DNA of 35,123 bases from Desertibaculum subflavum. Lineage in GTDB: Bacteria > Pseudomonadota > Alphaproteobacteria > Ferrovibrionales > Ferrovibrionaceae. The notes beneath the pieces were generated by a model. That model saw only the letters and a program-made list of their open reading frames with translations, was not told where the DNA came from and did no database searches. The stretch is taken from NCBI GenBank assembly GCA_003576705.1, contig QOZS01000054.1, forward strand, positions 1 to 35,123, given 5' to 3'. This document shows, piece by piece, positions 33,825-35,123 of this stretch (the stretch's first letter is position 1; every line of letters starts with the position of its first letter). Position numbers and translations under genes: made by a program.

Positions 33825-35123
33825 ATGCGGCGAAGCGAGGCATCCCGCGCGCGGGCGGCGCCACTCCCCCTTCTGCTCCTGATCCTGGCGGCGCTGCTGG
33901 CGGCGGCGCTCAGCACCGCGCGGCCCGCGCGCGCCGCCGACGAGCTCCCCACCGCCCCGGCTGCAGATACGGAAATGCCGGCGCCGCAGCGCCCCGTCGC
34001 CGTCACGCCGGTCGCGGCCGATGCGGAGATCGCCGCCCGCCTGCAGCGCATCCTCGAAGCCAGCGGCTGGTTCACGGCCCCGCGCGTCGGCGTGCGCGAG
34101 GGCATCGCCTTCCTCGACGGCACCACCACCGCGCCGGAGCATCGCCGCTGGGCGACGAGCCTCGCCGAGAACACCGAGGCGGTGATCGCCGTGGTCAACC
34201 GGATCGAGGTCGAGGCCGATGTCCGCTCCACTTTCGAGCGCGCCGGCGGCGAGCTCGCCAAGGTCTGGCGCTGGCTGCTGCAGGCCTGGCCGGTCGCCAT
34301 CCTCGCGCTCGTCATCATCGCGGCCACCTGGGGCGCCGCGAAGGGCGTGACGCTCGCCGCGCGCCGCCTGCTCGCGCCCCGCATCGCCTCCCCGCTCCTC
34401 CTCACCGCGCTGGTGCGCGCCGCCGCCGTGCCGGTCTTCGTGCTCGGCATCTATTTCGTGCTGCAGGTGGCGGGGCTGACCCGGCTCGCCATCACCGTGC
34501 TCGGCGGCACCGGCCTGATCGGCATCATCATCGGCTTCGCCTTCCGCGACATCGCGGAGAACCTGCTGGCGAGCCTGCTGCTCAGCATGCGCAACCCGTT
34601 CCGCACCGGCGACCTGATCGAGGTGGCCGGCGAAACCGGCGTGGTGCAGAACCTGAACACGCGCAGCACCGTGCTGCTGACGCTCGACGGCAACCACGTG
34701 CAGATTCCGAATGCCACCGTGTTCAAGAGCACGATCCGCAACTACAGCAGCATCCCGAGCCGCCGTGCCGAGTTCACCGTCGGCATCGCCTATGATTCGC
34801 CCGCGACCCGCGCCCAGGCGCTGATCGCCGAGGTGCTCGCCAACCATCCCGCCGTGCTGGATGCGCCGGAGCCGCTGGTGCTGATCGACGAGCTCGGCGC
34901 GGCGACGGTCAATCTCCGCGTCTACTACTGGTTCGACAGCACCACCTATTCGCCGGCCAAGATCAACTCGGCGCTGATGCGGCTGGCCAAGAACGCGCTC
35001 ATCCAGGGCGGCATCGAGCTGCCGGATTCCGAGCGCGAGGTGATCTTCCCGCGCGGCGTGCCGCTGATCCGGGCGCCGGGCGGCGCGGCCCCCGCGCCGC
35101 AGCCGGCGCGACCGGCCGAGGCC
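33825..35123 (+). CDS. Mechanosensitive channel of the MscS family with N-terminal BON-like domain (3' end beyond window)
   Basis: Open to the right edge, 433 codons from ATG 33825. That start gives a good signal peptide (MRRSEASRARAAPLPLLLLI..., cleavage near ARA-ADE) with GAGG 11 bases upstream; in-frame ATGs at 33741, 33747 and 33756 are alternatives. Order seen: signal peptide; a periplasmic BON-like segment (RLQRILEASGW, VREGIAFLDGTT, VIAVVNRIEVE); three hydrophobic segments, the last being the pore helix GTGLIGIIIGFAFRDIAENLLASL; the MscS beta domain (RTGDLIEVAGETGVVQNLNTRSTVL, IPNATVFKSTIRNYS); and a cytoplasmic alpha/beta region. Known: such channels release solutes on osmotic downshift. 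BON domains are thought to bind envelope lipids. Confidence 0.92.
   Translation, partial: MRRSEASRARAAPLPLLLLILAALLAAALSTARPARAADELPTAPAADTEMPAPQRPVAVTPVAADAEIAARLQRILEASGWFTAPRVGVREGIAFLDGTTTAPEHRRWATSLAENTEAVIAVVNRIEVEADVRSTFERAGGELAKVWRWLLQAWPVAILALVIIAATWGAAKGVTLAARRLLAPRIASPLLLTALVRAAAVPVFVLGIYFVLQVAGLTRLAITVLGGTGLIGIIIGFAFRDIAENLLASLLLSMRNPFRTGDLIEVAGETGVVQNLNTRSTVLLTLDGNHVQIPNATVFKSTIRNYSSIPSRRAEFTVGIAYDSPATRAQALIAEVLANHPAVLDAPEPLVLIDELGAATVNLRVYYWFDSTTYSPAKINSALMRLAKNALIQGGIELPDSEREVIFPRGVPLIRAPGGAAPAPQPARPAEA

Overview
The window is GC-rich (mostly about 65-70% G+C by eye), densely packed DNA that looks chromosomal and alphaproteobacterial. This placement is an inference. It rests on the mix of short chemotaxis receptors, SRAP, GFA, GspA-like and LLM-oxidoreductase genes, and on two 52-residue proteins of a type I associate with Rhizobiales/Rhodospirillales-like genomes. 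No rRNA, tRNA, CRISPR array, transposase or integrase was seen.

Left part (1-9.2 kb): a GspA/ExeA-like AAA ATPase runs off the left edge, divergent from glutaminyl-tRNA synthetase (glnS). A string of small + strand genes follows: three single-helix membrane proteins, a coiled-coil-like protein, a SpoIIAA-like protein and a class III nucleotide cyclase with a cysteine-rich N-terminus. On the - strand, a secreted single-Cache protein and a transmembrane chemoreceptor form a pair separated by a very strong hairpin. A GFA-family protein comes next.

Metabolic part (9.3-19.2 kb): a dienelactone-hydrolase-like enzyme converges on a three-gene - strand operon, which encodes a PoxB-like ThDP enzyme, a mandelate-racemase-subgroup enolase and a YdiJ-like FAD/Fe-S dehydrogenase. 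Upstream of it lie an 80-nt nested inverted repeat and another small membrane protein. Two short hypothetical genes, an LLM flavin oxidoreductase and a DUF3592 membrane protein complete the region.

Island (19.2-26.5 kb): this is the most unusual part. About 7.3 kb is bracketed by two direct copies of a 664-bp segment (7 mismatches counted by eye). Each copy holds the 3' end of the LLM gene and a DUF3592 gene. Inside are two divergent units: a lipoprotein plus a 1706-residue exported protein on the - strand, and an exported pentapeptide-repeat protein with a TIR/deoxyribosyltransferase-like C-terminus on the + strand. They share an intergenic region with a perfect 7-5-7 palindrome. All three genes have G-run ribosome binding sites. 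A broken membrane-protein fragment lies at the right junction. This could be an undescribed envelope-associated system, but its function is not visible in the sequence.

Right part (27.2-35.1 kb): a 52-residue protein, a lone receiver domain, an MFS transporter, a two-gene split Aer-like aerotaxis system (soluble PAS protein plus soluble MCP), a divergent AraC-type regulator, the second 52-residue protein, an SRAP protein, a small membrane protein and a BON-MscS channel running off the right edge. Two MCPs, a Cache protein, the Aer-like PAS protein, a receiver and a cyclase make sensory signalling a clear theme.
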